Assembly (NCBI RefSeq): GCF_038500265.1
Contig: NZ_CP150637.1
Location: 459,501-523,500 of the forward strand
Source of the DNA: Ignatzschineria larvae DSM 13226
GTDB taxonomy: Bacteria; Pseudomonadota; Gammaproteobacteria; Cardiobacteriales; Wohlfahrtiimonadaceae
Direction of reading: 5' to 3'
Length of the DNA: 64,000 bases
The translations under genes were made by a program, and so were the position numbers. Each line of letters starts with the position of its first letter. Position 1 is the first letter of the stretch. Of the stretch, positions 1-9,316 are shown in pieces. The notes under the pieces are model-generated. The model had not been told where the DNA came from. It searched no databases and saw only the letters and a list, made by a program, of their open reading frames with translations.

Positions 1-275
1 AAAAATGGATCGTCTTAATTTTGTGTATTGATCTAAGCTTTAGTTTTACATCTTATCTTTATTGCATAATTTTTAGGGAATTTGAAATATCGTTGTTAAA
101 TGGTAAATCAAATGATTACCGCTCAATATCATCTGTTAATCTGCATTATCTTCAAGCATTAATTATTGTGCATGCTGAAGAGCCCTCGTTTGAACCTACC
201 CAATATTTTAGAAATAGAGTAAGATAGGGGCTATTTAACGAATCTCAAAATTATCATGGAAAAGGATGTGCAATT
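1..275. other. Gene-free stretch upstream of pyrH
   Basis: AT-rich, no convincing coding sequence; the 68-codon open frame inside it shows no recognisable protein. In related bacteria tsf usually precedes pyrH, but no tsf end is visible here. A Shine-Dalgarno sequence (AAAAGGA) lies shortly before the pyrH ATG. Nothing else is recognised. Confidence 0.5.
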
Positions 276-1004
276 ATGAGTCAAGCTCCTAAATATAAAC
301 GTATTTTATTAAAATTAAGTGGCGAAGCATTAATGGGAGATGGGGATTACGGGATCGATCCTGTAACAATTGGTCGGATTGCAGATGAGATTAAAGGATT
401 AAACCGAATCGGCGTAGAAGTCGGTGTTGTGATTGGTGGTGGTAATATTTTCCGCGGAGCGGGTCTTGCCGAAGCGGGGATGGATCGAGTTGCAGCTGAT
501 CACATGGGAATGCTCGCAACGGTTATGAACTCTTTAGCATTACAAGATGCATTAGAAGCTCGGGATGTCTATGTTCGTGTGATGAGTGCGATTCGTATTA
601 ATGAGGTGTGTGAGGATTATCTACGTCGTCGCGCAGTGCGCCACCTTGAGAAAAAACGGGTTACTATTTTTGCAGCGGGTACCGGCAATCCATTCTTCAC
701 AACGGATTCAGCCGCAGCGCTTCGGGCGATTGAGATCAATGCGGAAATTATGCTCAAAGCAACAAAAGTCGATGGTGTTTACACTGCAGATCCGATGAAA
801 GATCCTTCAGCAACCCGTTATGAGCACATCTCATTTACCGATGCTTTAACGCAAAATCTCGGCGTGATGGATGCGACAGCGCTTGTGATGTGCCGGGAAA
901 ATAATCTACCGATTAAGGTTTTCAATATTTTCAATGAAGGGGATCTATTGAAAGTGGTTTTAGGCGATAATGTTGGAACATTAGTTTCTGAAGAAGCGCT
1001 ATAA
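276..1004 (+). CDS. pyrH: UMP kinase
   Basis: Cytoplasmic hexameric kinase that phosphorylates UMP to UDP in pyrimidine nucleotide synthesis. The 242-residue product has the usual family length and opens with the amino-acid-kinase signature [12 protein letters not shown], followed by [11 protein letters not shown] and, further on, the [17 protein letters not shown] phosphate-binding stretch that typifies bacterial UMP kinases. The ATG start is preceded by a purine-rich ribosome binding site. It heads a + strand block leading into frr and uppS, the classical gammaproteobacterial order. A strong terminator-like hairpin follows it, so frr probably has its own promoter. Identification is secure. 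Confidence 0.97.
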   Translation: MSQAPKYKRILLKLSGEALMGDGDYGIDPVTIGRIADEIKGLNRIGVEVGVVIGGGNIFRGAGLAEAGMDRVAADHMGMLATVMNSLALQDALEARDVYVRVMSAIRINEVCEDYLRRRAVRHLEKKRVTIFAAGTGNPFFTTDSAAALRAIEINAEIMLKATKVDGVYTADPMKDPSATRYEHISFTDALTQNLGVMDATALVMCRENNLPIKVFNIFNEGDLLKVVLGDNVGTLVSEEAL

Positions 1005-1043
1005 ATTAGCAATCATTGATCTACTGTTGATCTACGAAATACT

Positions 1044-1080
1044 ATAACCTCTCGTTTGAGAGGTTATTTGTCTTTATTTC
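1044..1080 (+). terminator. Rho-independent terminator after pyrH
   Basis: A perfect 10-bp stem, ATAACCTCTC pairing with GAGAGGTTAT around a GTTT loop (1044-1067), is followed by a T-rich tract. It sits 40 bases after the pyrH stop. The rest of the 300-base pyrH-frr gap is AT-rich without a gene. Confidence 0.85.
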
Positions 1081-1242
1081 TAAAATGTTTGTCACCAATT
1101 CAGGATGATCGTGAATGACAACCATCAATAGCTATCACTCATCAGTATCAATAAAGGCTATAATGATCTATTCATTATCTCTTGATTAATCGCTAAAATA
1201 GTCTCGAATCAGGATATGTGACGGCATACTCATATTTAATTA

Positions 1243-1251
1243 TGCTAGAAT
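1243..1251 (+). promoter_or_regulatory. Candidate extended -10 promoter for frr
   Basis: TGCTAGAAT matches an extended -10 (TGn plus a five-of-six TATAAT hexamer) about 55 bases before the frr start. No good -35 hexamer stands 17 bases upstream, so recognition would rely on the extended -10. Its position after the pyrH terminator supports a separate frr transcript. Inference only. Confidence 0.4.
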
Positions 1252-1305
1252 AGCAACATTTATGGCATATTCCCTTATATTTATACAGAACTTGGAGAGT
1301 AATCA

Positions 1306-1863
1306 ATGACACAAAATATTATTAAAGATGCGAAAAATCGTATGGAAAAATCTGTGGAAGCGCTCAGCGTTGCCTTAGGTAAAATCCGTACCGGTCGTGC
1401 GCACGTTTCAATTTTAGATCATATTGAAGTGGAATATTATGGCTCAATGGTGCCTTTATCGCAGGTTGCGAACTTAACAGTGCAAGATTCACGTACTCTA
1501 GGGATTTCTCCCTGGGAAAAAACGATGGTAGGCCCTATTGAAAAGGCGATCATCAATAGTGATTTAGGGCTTAATCCTGCAACAACAGGAACCTTAATTC
1601 GTGTGCCATTACCCCCATTAACAGAAGAGCGTCGTAAAGAGCTCGTTAAAGTAGTCGGTGGTGAAGCGGAGCAAGCTAAAGTGGCGGTTCGTAATATTCG
1701 CCGCGATGCCAATAATCAAATTGCGGCGATGGAGAAGGCAGGGGAGATCTCTGAAGATATCCAACGCCGTGCAGAAGAAGAAATTCAAAAATTAACCGAT
1801 ACTACAACGAAAAAAATCGAAGAAGTATTGGCACAAAAAGAAGAAGAGTTAATGGAAATTTAA
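1306..1863 (+). CDS. frr: Ribosome recycling factor
   Basis: Releases 70S ribosomes from mRNA after termination together with EF-G. At 185 residues it has exactly the expected length and shows the typical features: [21 protein letters not shown] near residues 27-47, the [15 protein letters not shown] hinge region, and the long helical C-terminal half ending in repeated Glu/Lys. The ATG follows a good TTGGAGAG ribosome binding site. It lies between pyrH and uppS as in most proteobacteria. Secure. Confidence 0.97.
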   Translation: MTQNIIKDAKNRMEKSVEALSVALGKIRTGRAHVSILDHIEVEYYGSMVPLSQVANLTVQDSRTLGISPWEKTMVGPIEKAIINSDLGLNPATTGTLIRVPLPPLTEERRKELVKVVGGEAEQAKVAVRNIRRDANNQIAAMEKAGEISEDIQRRAEEEIQKLTDTTTKKIEEVLAQKEEELMEI

Positions 1864-1881
1864 CCACGTCAAGGATTAATA

Positions 1882-2592
1882 GTGAGCGAAAGCAACGCTA
1901 AATGCCGGCATGTGGCCATTATTATGGATGGTAATGGCCGCTGGGCAGAGAAAAATCGGTTAACCCGTGCACTAGGTCATAGAGCAGGGGTGAAGGCCGT
2001 TAAGCGAAGTGTAGAAGCCGCCATTGCGCATCAAGTAGAAGCGTTAACGGTCTATGCCTTTTCTACTGAAAATTGGAAGAGATCCTCTGAGGAGGTCTCT
2101 TTTTTAATGGATCTTTTTTATCAAACGCTCGGAAAGCAACTTAAAGCCTTGCATAAGGCTAATGTGAGGCTCTCTTTTATCGGTGATTTGACAATTTTAG
2201 ATCCTAAATTACAAACAAAGCTCGCAGAAGCGGTTGCCTTAACTGCCCAAAATAGCGCGTTAGATTTAGTCGTGGCCATTAATTATGGCGGTCGTCAAGA
2301 GATTGTTCAGGCGTGCCAGAAATTAGCATTAGAAGTGAAAATAGGTGAGATTGAAGCTGAACAGATTACTGAGTCGCTGTTTGATCAATCACTAGCACTT
2401 AGCCATTTACCACCGGTAGATCTATTGATTCGTACTAGTGGGGAGCAGCGTTTAAGTAACTTCTTATTATGGCAATTAGCCTATGCAGAGCTCTATTTTA
2501 CTGAATGTCATTGGCCTGATTTTGATGAAGCTGAATTCGAAGCAGCATTAACCGCATTTTATCAGCGTGAACGACGTTTTGGGGGGAGATAA
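1882..2592 (+). CDS. uppS: Undecaprenyl diphosphate synthase (GTG start)
   Basis: Cis-prenyltransferase that elongates farnesyl-PP to the C55 lipid carrier for peptidoglycan and O-antigen precursors. The 236-residue protein carries the family signatures: HVAIIMDGNGRWA (catalytic Asp at residue 16), YAFSTENW, and LIRTSGEQRLSNFLLWQ near the C terminus. The start is GTG, chosen because AAGGA stands ten bases upstream and translation from it gives the family N terminus directly. It lies 18 bases after frr and six bases before cdsA, so the three are probably co-transcribed. Confidence 0.96.
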   Translation: MSESNAKCRHVAIIMDGNGRWAEKNRLTRALGHRAGVKAVKRSVEAAIAHQVEALTVYAFSTENWKRSSEEVSFLMDLFYQTLGKQLKALHKANVRLSFIGDLTILDPKLQTKLAEAVALTAQNSALDLVVAINYGGRQEIVQACQKLALEVKIGEIEAEQITESLFDQSLALSHLPPVDLLIRTSGEQRLSNFLLWQLAYAELYFTECHWPDFDEAEFEAALTAFYQRERRFGGR

Positions 2593-2598
2593 CTTATT

Positions 2599-3474
2599 AT
2601 GAAACAACGAATCATTACGGGAACAATTGCGGGCATTGTTGCATTACTAGCGATCCTATTTTTACCCACTTTTGTCTTTGCTTGGGTCATATTTGCCATT
2701 GCGATGATCGGTCTTTTTGAGTGGAGTCGCCTACTTAAATTAGCGATACCGGTGAAGGCGATCTATCTAGTGGTTGGAGGCATCACTCTGCTTTTAGTCA
2801 CAGTCACGATGTTGATAGGCGCAAAAGAGAGTGTCGATGGTCTATTGGTTATCTATATTCAAAATCACCCACTCTTTTATGGATTGCTGGCTTTAATGGC
2901 TATTTTTTGGCTCTTCATGCCTTTTGTTCTCTCGATTCATGCGCGCCGTCCGGTGGCATTTTTAGTCAATAGAGAGTTCTTATTTGTCGCAAGTATCTTA
3001 ACACTCGCAGCGTTGATGGTTACATTGGTGACGTTGCAACAGAGTGTAATTCTACTTCTATATCTTATTTTGTTAGTCATTATCGCCGATAGCGGCGCCT
3101 ATTTTGTGGGACGTAAATTAGGAAAACATAAGCTTGCACCCACCATCAGCCCCGGGAAGAGCGTTGAAGGTGCAGTAGGTGGGATTGTATTAGGCATACT
3201 CTACGCATTTGTAGCTGTTTTATGGCTCTCAGGTGGTGAAAATCCCATTTTGATGACAGCTAATAAGACCTTATTAATCGTTAATTTTGTCTCCTTAAGT
3301 GCACTTGTGGTGATTGTTTCAATTTCGGGAGATCTCTTTGAGAGTGTTGTGAAGCGACATGCCGGGGTGAAAGATAGCGGTAATATTCTCCCGGGACATG
3401 GGGGGATTTTAGATCGTATCGATGCATTGACGGCTGCCGCTCCGCTCTTTTTTGTAGGACTGACCTTTATTTAA
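2599..3474 (+). CDS. cdsA: Phosphatidate cytidylyltransferase (CDP-diglyceride synthase)
   Basis: Integral inner-membrane enzyme that makes CDP-diacylglycerol from phosphatidate and CTP, the branch point of phospholipid synthesis. The 291 residues are dominated by hydrophobic segments and contain the CdsA signature SVVKRHAGVKDSGN followed by LPGHGGILDRID at the C-terminal end. It begins six bases after uppS and precedes dxr. A second CdsA-like gene lies on the minus strand at 39896-40828. This copy, within the conserved envelope operon, is most likely the housekeeping enzyme. Confidence 0.95.
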   Translation: MKQRIITGTIAGIVALLAILFLPTFVFAWVIFAIAMIGLFEWSRLLKLAIPVKAIYLVVGGITLLLVTVTMLIGAKESVDGLLVIYIQNHPLFYGLLALMAIFWLFMPFVLSIHARRPVAFLVNREFLFVASILTLAALMVTLVTLQQSVILLLYLILLVIIADSGAYFVGRKLGKHKLAPTISPGKSVEGAVGGIVLGILYAFVAVLWLSGGENPILMTANKTLLIVNFVSLSALVVIVSISGDLFESVVKRHAGVKDSGNILPGHGGILDRIDALTAAAPLFFVGLTFI

Positions 3475-3538
3475 AGATTATTGTAAGGTTCTCCCTCAGA
3501 GTGCTTTTTCAAAACACCATTTCAAGTACAGTAAAATT

Positions 3539-4726
3539 ATGACAGATAAGAAAATAAAGCGTATCACGCTTCTCGGTGCAACCGGTTCTATCGGCGACTC
3601 AACACTTAAAGTGGTGCGCAATAATAGAGACCGCTATCAACTCTTTGCATTGGTGGCGCAGCAAAATGTCACGAAAATGGTCGCGTTATGCCGAGAGTTT
3701 ACACCACAATATGCGGTATTAGCAGATCATCAAGCCGCTAAAGAATTGGCAATGCAATTGCGGGCAATGAATATTACAACGCATGTCTTAGCAGGTGATG
3801 GTGCTGTAATCGAGATGGTAGAAGCGCCGGAAGTGGATATTGTGGTTGCAGCGATAGTAGGTGCCAAAGGTTTTCTCTCTAGCCTAGCGGCCGCAAGAGC
3901 GGGTAAAACGATTCTGCTTGCCAATAAAGAGACGCTTGTCGTGGGTGGTGCGCTCTTTATGAGGGAGGCAAATCGTTGCGGTGCCACTATTTTACCCATT
4001 GATAGCGAGCATAATGCGTTGTTTCAATCATTGCCGAAATCAGCAGATGGTGCATTAGCTTATGAGGGGGTAAGGCGGTTGATTTTGACCGCATCAGGTG
4101 GACCGTTTCGAGGCTATAGTGCTGAACAATTAGCGAAGGTGACAGTACAAGATGCACTAAAACACCCTAATTGGTCGATGGGGGCAAAGGTGACCATTGA
4201 TTCTGCAACCCTGATGAATAAAGGACTTGAGTTTATCGAAGCACACTTTATCTTTAATATGCCGCCGGCAAAGATTGATGTTGTTGTGCATCCTCAAAGT
4301 ATGATTCATTCGCTAGTCGAATATGAAGATGGATCACTGATTTCTCAGATGGGTAGCGCGGATATGGCGATTCCAATTGCCCATGCATTAGCTTACCCTG
4401 AACGAATCATCTCAGGCGCGAGTTTTTTAGATTTAACGAAGATGCCCCCATTGACTTTTGAAGCCCCTGATTTGACACTTTTCCCGGCACTTCGTCTAGC
4501 ACAAGAAGCCTTAGTTGCAGGAACGGCGCATTTAGTTGCTCTTAATGCGGCGAATGAGATTTTTGTGGCGAAATTTTTAGCGCAGGAGATCGAATTTGTA
4601 GAGATTGCCCAAAACGTGGCGAGGATCTTAGAACGAGTCACGATTTCTGATTCTGATTTACAAGATGAAGAGGCGCTTCTCTCTTTTGATGTGAAGATCA
4701 GAGCAGAAGCAGAAAATATGTGTTAA
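3539..4726 (+). CDS. dxr: 1-deoxy-D-xylulose 5-phosphate reductoisomerase
   Basis: Converts DXP to 2-C-methyl-D-erythritol 4-phosphate with NADPH, the committed step of the MEP isoprenoid pathway, which feeds the neighbouring uppS. The 395-residue protein starts with the NADPH-binding LLGATGSIGDSTLKV, has the metal/substrate motif PIDSEHNALFQSL and the downstream LMNKGLEFIEAH. Length and motif order match the family. No strong ribosome binding site precedes the ATG, but the coding start fits the family N terminus. Here dxr follows cdsA, whereas in E. coli it lies directly after frr. Confidence 0.96.
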   Translation: MTDKKIKRITLLGATGSIGDSTLKVVRNNRDRYQLFALVAQQNVTKMVALCREFTPQYAVLADHQAAKELAMQLRAMNITTHVLAGDGAVIEMVEAPEVDIVVAAIVGAKGFLSSLAAARAGKTILLANKETLVVGGALFMREANRCGATILPIDSEHNALFQSLPKSADGALAYEGVRRLILTASGGPFRGYSAEQLAKVTVQDALKHPNWSMGAKVTIDSATLMNKGLEFIEAHFIFNMPPAKIDVVVHPQSMIHSLVEYEDGSLISQMGSADMAIPIAHALAYPERIISGASFLDLTKMPPLTFEAPDLTLFPALRLAQEALVAGTAHLVALNAANEIFVAKFLAQEIEFVEIAQNVARILERVTISDSDLQDEEALLSFDVKIRAEAENMC

Positions 4727-4757
4727 ATTAAGGTATTAGTGATGGGGTAGTAAGGTA

Positions 4758-6131
4758 ATGATGACATTTTTTAACGCTATTTGGGGTTTTCTAATTTTAA
4801 TGGGCGTACTGGTCACGCTGCATGAGTTTGGGCATTTCTATGTGGCCAAGAAGTTAGGTTTTAAAGTGCTCACTTTTAGTATCGGTTTTGGTAAAAAACT
4901 CTGGAGCCGTACAGGGAAAGATGGCGTTGAATATCGTATCGGCCTTATTCCATTAGGGGGTTATGTCGCTATGCTCGATGAGCGTACGCACGAAGTGAAG
5001 CCTGAAGAGCAATCATTAACTTTTAATGCTCAACCGCTTTGGAAACGCGCTTTAGTGGTGGCAGCTGGTCCTGGAGTGAATCTTCTCTTCGCTGTTATTT
5101 TGCTATTTGGTCTTTATCTCTACGGGTTACCGGCTCTGAAAGCAAAGATTGATACACCGCCTCCCGAATCTACTTTAGCGATCGCGGGGTTTGAGCGTGG
5201 TGATGAGATTGTGGCAATTGAAGGACAATCTGTTAAAACCTTTGAAGAGATGATGATGGGATTTGTGGAGCATCTCAATGATGGCAAAGCGGCGGTGGAT
5301 GTTGTTCGTGATGGGCAATTAAAATCATTGCAAATTGATATGGCGGATCCGCTCTATCTGCGTGCAGGCAGTTATGTTGATACACAATTAGGTGTGAAGC
5401 CTTATCTTCCGATTATCCCTTCTGTGATCGGATTAGTGGTTGAAGATGGTGCTGCGAGTAAGGCGGGTATTGAAAAGGGGGATCAAATTGTCGCAATCGA
5501 AGAAACCCCGATCGAGAGCTGGCAGCAGCTATTAGGCTATATGCATCAATTAGGGCAGAATCAGTCTGATAATGAAATCCTCTTAAATGTGGCAGTATTA
5601 AGAGATCAGCAGATCTTACCGCTTACGATTCCATTGACGCGTGGTGAATCAGGGTTTCGCTTAGGTGTCGGAACAGGGGAGCTTTCTCCTGAAACATTAG
5701 CTGAATTTGAAACGATTCGAACCTTGCAGCAATACTCTCCTTTAGATGCGCTTGGTTATGCGCTGCAAGATACTTACCGTAACTCGCTTTTAATTTTTAA
5801 GTTTATTAAGCGGATGTTTACAGGTGAAGTACATATTAATACGATGGCAGGGCCTGTGACGATCGCAGAGGTTGCCGGTGATCGTTTAAGTGCTGGTTGG
5901 GTCTACTTTATTCAATTAATGGCAATTTTTAGTGTTAATTTAGGAATTTTAAATTTATTACCGCTACCGGTATTAGATGGTGGACGGTTAGTAGGATTTG
6001 GGATTGAAGCGGTTGTAGGTCGCGATAAAATCCCTAAAAAGCTCTCCTTATGGGTGATGCAAATCGGTGCATTATGCCTCTTTCTATTTATGGCATTGAT
6101 CGTTTTATATGATGTTACTAAATGGTTTTAA
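4758..6131 (+). CDS. rseP: Site-2 intramembrane metalloprotease RseP
   Basis: Inner-membrane zinc protease that cleaves anti-sigma factor RseA and signal-peptide remnants. The 457 residues contain the zinc motif HEFGH at residues 22-26 in the first membrane segment, two central PDZ-type regions (around FERGDEIVAIEGQSV and IEKGDQIVAIEETP), and the second active-site motif NLLPLPVLDGGRL near residue 400. Length agrees with E. coli RseP. It sits immediately upstream of bamA as in most gammaproteobacteria, linking envelope stress control with outer-membrane protein assembly. Confidence 0.95.
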   Translation: MMTFFNAIWGFLILMGVLVTLHEFGHFYVAKKLGFKVLTFSIGFGKKLWSRTGKDGVEYRIGLIPLGGYVAMLDERTHEVKPEEQSLTFNAQPLWKRALVVAAGPGVNLLFAVILLFGLYLYGLPALKAKIDTPPPESTLAIAGFERGDEIVAIEGQSVKTFEEMMMGFVEHLNDGKAAVDVVRDGQLKSLQIDMADPLYLRAGSYVDTQLGVKPYLPIIPSVIGLVVEDGAASKAGIEKGDQIVAIEETPIESWQQLLGYMHQLGQNQSDNEILLNVAVLRDQQILPLTIPLTRGESGFRLGVGTGELSPETLAEFETIRTLQQYSPLDALGYALQDTYRNSLLIFKFIKRMFTGEVHINTMAGPVTIAEVAGDRLSAGWVYFIQLMAIFSVNLGILNLLPLPVLDGGRLVGFGIEAVVGRDKIPKKLSLWVMQIGALCLFLFMALIVLYDVTKWF

Positions 6132-6221
6132 GAGGATAAATATTGGTTTTTTTGTAGTTATTCGGTATATTAACGCAGTTTATAGATGCATTTCTATGCC
6201 CTAATGATAGAGAATTTTAAA

Positions 6222-8756
6222 ATGGCAATTGTCGATATAAAGAAAGTTTTATTTGCAACAAGTTTACTCTTAGGCTCTGCTGCTTTTGCACAAAAGTATG
6301 AAGTGAGGGATGTGCAATTAGAAGGCCTTGAGCAGATTAATCCTGGTTTAGTTTTTACGACTTTAGGATTAAATCCTGATGCGGAAATACAAAGAGGAAA
6401 TGTCAAAGATATCGTTGAAAAACTTTATGCGACGGGGCTATTCAAGAATATTGTGGTGAAAACGGAGAATGGACGGATTTTAGGCCGTGTTATGCCACAA
6501 TCGATTACAGTGCAAGTAGCAAGACCGAAGCAGAGCTCAGTGCGCCAAGGTGGTATGTTTGGGAATATTCGTACAGAAGCGAGTGAACCTGAAATTGAAT
6601 ATGTGTATGAAGAGATCCCTTGTACGATTGAAGATCCTCGTTGTCAGCCAAGAGAGCAAGTGGTTCGTTCAGATTTAATTATTGAGTTACAAGAGTTTCC
6701 AGTGCTCTCAAGAATTACCTTTAATGGAAATCGTGATCTTAAAGATAAGCAGTTGTCAGAAGTGGTCAGTGCGGCTAATTTAAGAGCAGGTGATACGCTT
6801 AGTGAAGCAGCATTAGAAAATGCAAAAAATAATATGCTCAAAGCTTATGAAACACGGGGTAAATATGCGATCAATATTGAACCTAAGATTATTGAATTAC
6901 CACGTAATCGTGCCGAAGTGCAGTTCAATATTTCAGAAGGACGTACCGGCCAGATTGAAAAAATTAATTTTACTGGTAACCATAATATCTCAGATAGTAC
7001 GCTTTTAAGACAGATGCGCGTTCGGGAATCGAGCTTTAAAACACTCTTCTCATCGGCAGATCGCTACGATCCTTATACCATTCAGGAAGAGCTGGATAAA
7101 GTTCAAGACTACTATCGTAATAATGGTTATTTAAAAGCAGAAGTCAATTATTCAAGTGCCACTATTAGCCCAGAGAAAGATTCAGTCTATCTTGATATTG
7201 ATATTAATGAAGGCAAAAAATATCATTTTGGGACTTTTGATGTCGTAGGTAATTACCCTTCAGTAGACAAAGATGAGTTGATGTCTTTGATTGACATTAA
7301 AGAGGGTGGCTTATATCGTCTTCGCAATGTCACGGCAAGTATTAAGGCGCTGCAAGACCGCTTAGGTGATGAGGGTTATGCGCAAGCACGCATTAATGCT
7401 ATTCCCAAAATTGATGAAGAGAATGATACGGTTTCTTATTCTTTTGCCATCGACCAAGGCGAACGCATTTATGTTAACCGAATTAATATTGAAGGCAATG
7501 ACCGTACCCGTGATGAAGTATTCCGTCGTGAATTGCGTCAGATGGAAGGCGGGCGCTTTGTTGCTAGTGATATCGAGCGCTCACGAGTGAGAATTCAACG
7601 TTTAAGTCATGTTGAAGATGTACAAGTGGCAACAGAGCCTGTGGCTGATGGTGTTGTGGATTTAACCTACAAAGTTAAAGAGCGTAGCGCCGGCTCAATT
7701 ACATTCGGTTTAAGCTATGGTATGGATAGTAAGTTTGGTATCAATGGTGGATTTAATCAGCCAAACTTTATGGGAACCGGTCATGAACTCAATCTCCAAG
7801 CTGAAACTAACAAGAGTGGTAGCTACTACGGTATCGACTATATGAATCCATACTTTACTAAAGATGGATTAAGTGCTGGTGTTTCATTAGCTTATAATAA
7901 GCAAAAACATGATTACGATGATACGGGGAACTATATCGCCGATGGCCTGTCACTCATGTTTAACTTCGGATATCCGGTCAGCGAGTATACAGCAATTCGT
8001 GCAGGTATTGGTTATGAGCGTTTAAATTTAAAAACAACACATTCATCACCTGCTGAAGTTGTAGAAGCGATTAGTGGTTCATATTGCGGTAACGGAGCCT
8101 TCTGTCCGGATGGTACCCCGCTTTATAAGAGTAAGCGTAACCTCTATCGTGCAAACCTTGGGATTGTTCGCGATACTCGCAATAGAACGGTATTTGCCTC
8201 AGAAGGAACGCTTAATAGTGCAACTTTATCAGGAACCTTACCAGGGTCAACGGATCGATTCTATAAATTACATCTAAAACATCAGAGTTACTTCCCATTA
8301 ACAGATACGGATGATTATGTATTCTCTCTACGAGCTGATGCGATGGCAGGTTGGGGATATGGCTCAACGAAGAATTTGCCTTTCTATGAAAATTATTATG
8401 CCGGCGGTTTAGGGACCGTTCGAGGTTTTCGTGGTAGCTCTATAGGTCCTAAATATCCAGGCACTAATGATTCGAAAGGAGGGGCATTCCGTTACAATGC
8501 AACTGCTGAAATGATTATGAAAGTACCGGGATTTGTCGATAATAATAATGTCCGTTGGAGTATCTTCTTCGATGCTGGTAATGTGACTTCAAAACCGAGT
8601 AAACCTGAATGGGGTGATGTAAAATATTCAGCGGGTATGAGTTTTGTTTGGCTCTCTCCACTTGGCCCCCTTGCATTCTCTTATGCAAAACCATTTAAAG
8701 TGAAAGATGACGATCGTGAACAAAAATTCCAATTCTCGATTGGTATTCCTTACTAA
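6222..8756 (+). CDS. bamA: Outer-membrane protein assembly factor BamA
   Basis: Core of the BAM complex that inserts beta-barrel proteins in the outer membrane. The start at 6222 was chosen because the signal peptide MAIVDIKKVLFATSLLLGSA ending AFA|Q follows directly; a longer frame from 6186 lacks a ribosome binding site. The protein is about 844 residues: signal peptide, five POTRA repeats, then the Omp85 barrel with the VRGF motif (GGLGTVRGFRGSS). Odd features are an insertion of roughly 65 residues in POTRA1 (about residues 84-150) holding Cys134 and Cys141, and a Cys pair in a barrel loop (SYCGNGAFCPDG). Neighbours rseP and skp support the call. Confidence 0.95.
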   Translation: MAIVDIKKVLFATSLLLGSAAFAQKYEVRDVQLEGLEQINPGLVFTTLGLNPDAEIQRGNVKDIVEKLYATGLFKNIVVKTENGRILGRVMPQSITVQVARPKQSSVRQGGMFGNIRTEASEPEIEYVYEEIPCTIEDPRCQPREQVVRSDLIIELQEFPVLSRITFNGNRDLKDKQLSEVVSAANLRAGDTLSEAALENAKNNMLKAYETRGKYAINIEPKIIELPRNRAEVQFNISEGRTGQIEKINFTGNHNISDSTLLRQMRVRESSFKTLFSSADRYDPYTIQEELDKVQDYYRNNGYLKAEVNYSSATISPEKDSVYLDIDINEGKKYHFGTFDVVGNYPSVDKDELMSLIDIKEGGLYRLRNVTASIKALQDRLGDEGYAQARINAIPKIDEENDTVSYSFAIDQGERIYVNRINIEGNDRTRDEVFRRELRQMEGGRFVASDIERSRVRIQRLSHVEDVQVATEPVADGVVDLTYKVKERSAGSITFGLSYGMDSKFGINGGFNQPNFMGTGHELNLQAETNKSGSYYGIDYMNPYFTKDGLSAGVSLAYNKQKHDYDDTGNYIADGLSLMFNFGYPVSEYTAIRAGIGYERLNLKTTHSSPAEVVEAISGSYCGNGAFCPDGTPLYKSKRNLYRANLGIVRDTRNRTVFASEGTLNSATLSGTLPGSTDRFYKLHLKHQSYFPLTDTDDYVFSLRADAMAGWGYGSTKNLPFYENYYAGGLGTVRGFRGSSIGPKYPGTNDSKGGAFRYNATAEMIMKVPGFVDNNNVRWSIFFDAGNVTSKPSKPEWGDVKYSAGMSFVWLSPLGPLAFSYAKPFKVKDDDREQKFQFSIGIPY

Positions 8757-8764
8757 TTTGATTG

Positions 8765-9316
8765 ATGAAAAAATTGATGGCAATGAGACTATTTCGTAAA
8801 GGGGCAGCCGTCTGTATGATGGCTGCTCTCCTTCTTTTCTCCCCTTCAACTTTTGCGAAAGAGTTAAAAGTAGGGGTCGTTGATATTAATGTTTTACTTG
8901 AGAAATATATTGAGGAGAAGGATATCTATTCACTCTTAAATGAGGAGTTTTTCGCCCGTGATCAATATCTTCTCAATAAACGGGATCAGATCGAAAGTTT
9001 ACGGCGTGAGCTCATGAATAGTAGTGCTGAGCAAGCGAATACTCGAGAGTTAGAGCGAACGATTGTCAACTTAGAGCGGGAATTTGTGCGCCTTAGTAAC
9101 GATACAAGACAAGAGTTTAATCTTCGTAAAAATGAAGAGCTCTATAAACTGCAAAGAGAGATTAACCAAGCGATTTTACAATATGCGAAAGATAATGATT
9201 ATGATCTGATTTTAGAATCAGGTCTGCTCTTTGCCAAAGAGAGTCTCTACTTAACCGAACCTATTTTTCAAACATTAGTCAAAGAGCGACAGGAGTCCGC
9301 CAATGAAGCAGAGTAA
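8765..9316 (+). CDS. skp: Periplasmic chaperone Skp/OmpH
   Basis: Periplasmic holdase that carries unfolded outer-membrane proteins to BAM. The product has a signal peptide (MRLFRKGAAVCMMAALLLF..., cleavage near STFA|KEL), then KVGVVDINVLLEKY, which is the typical OmpH start, and a long charged helical central part consistent with the Skp tentacles. A TTG lies just upstream; the ATG at 8765 is preferred, with a further in-frame ATG at MRLF possible. It overlaps the start of lpxD by 14 bases, indicating translational coupling. Confidence 0.9.
   Translation: MKKLMAMRLFRKGAAVCMMAALLLFSPSTFAKELKVGVVDINVLLEKYIEEKDIYSLLNEEFFARDQYLLNKRDQIESLRRELMNSSAEQANTRELERTIVNLEREFVRLSNDTRQEFNLRKNEELYKLQREINQAILQYAKDNDYDLILESGLLFAKESLYLTEPIFQTLVKERQESANEAE

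Noticed and set aside
21-227. 68-codon open frame before pyrH
   Set aside because: AT-rich, no ribosome binding site, no family resemblance; likely chance.
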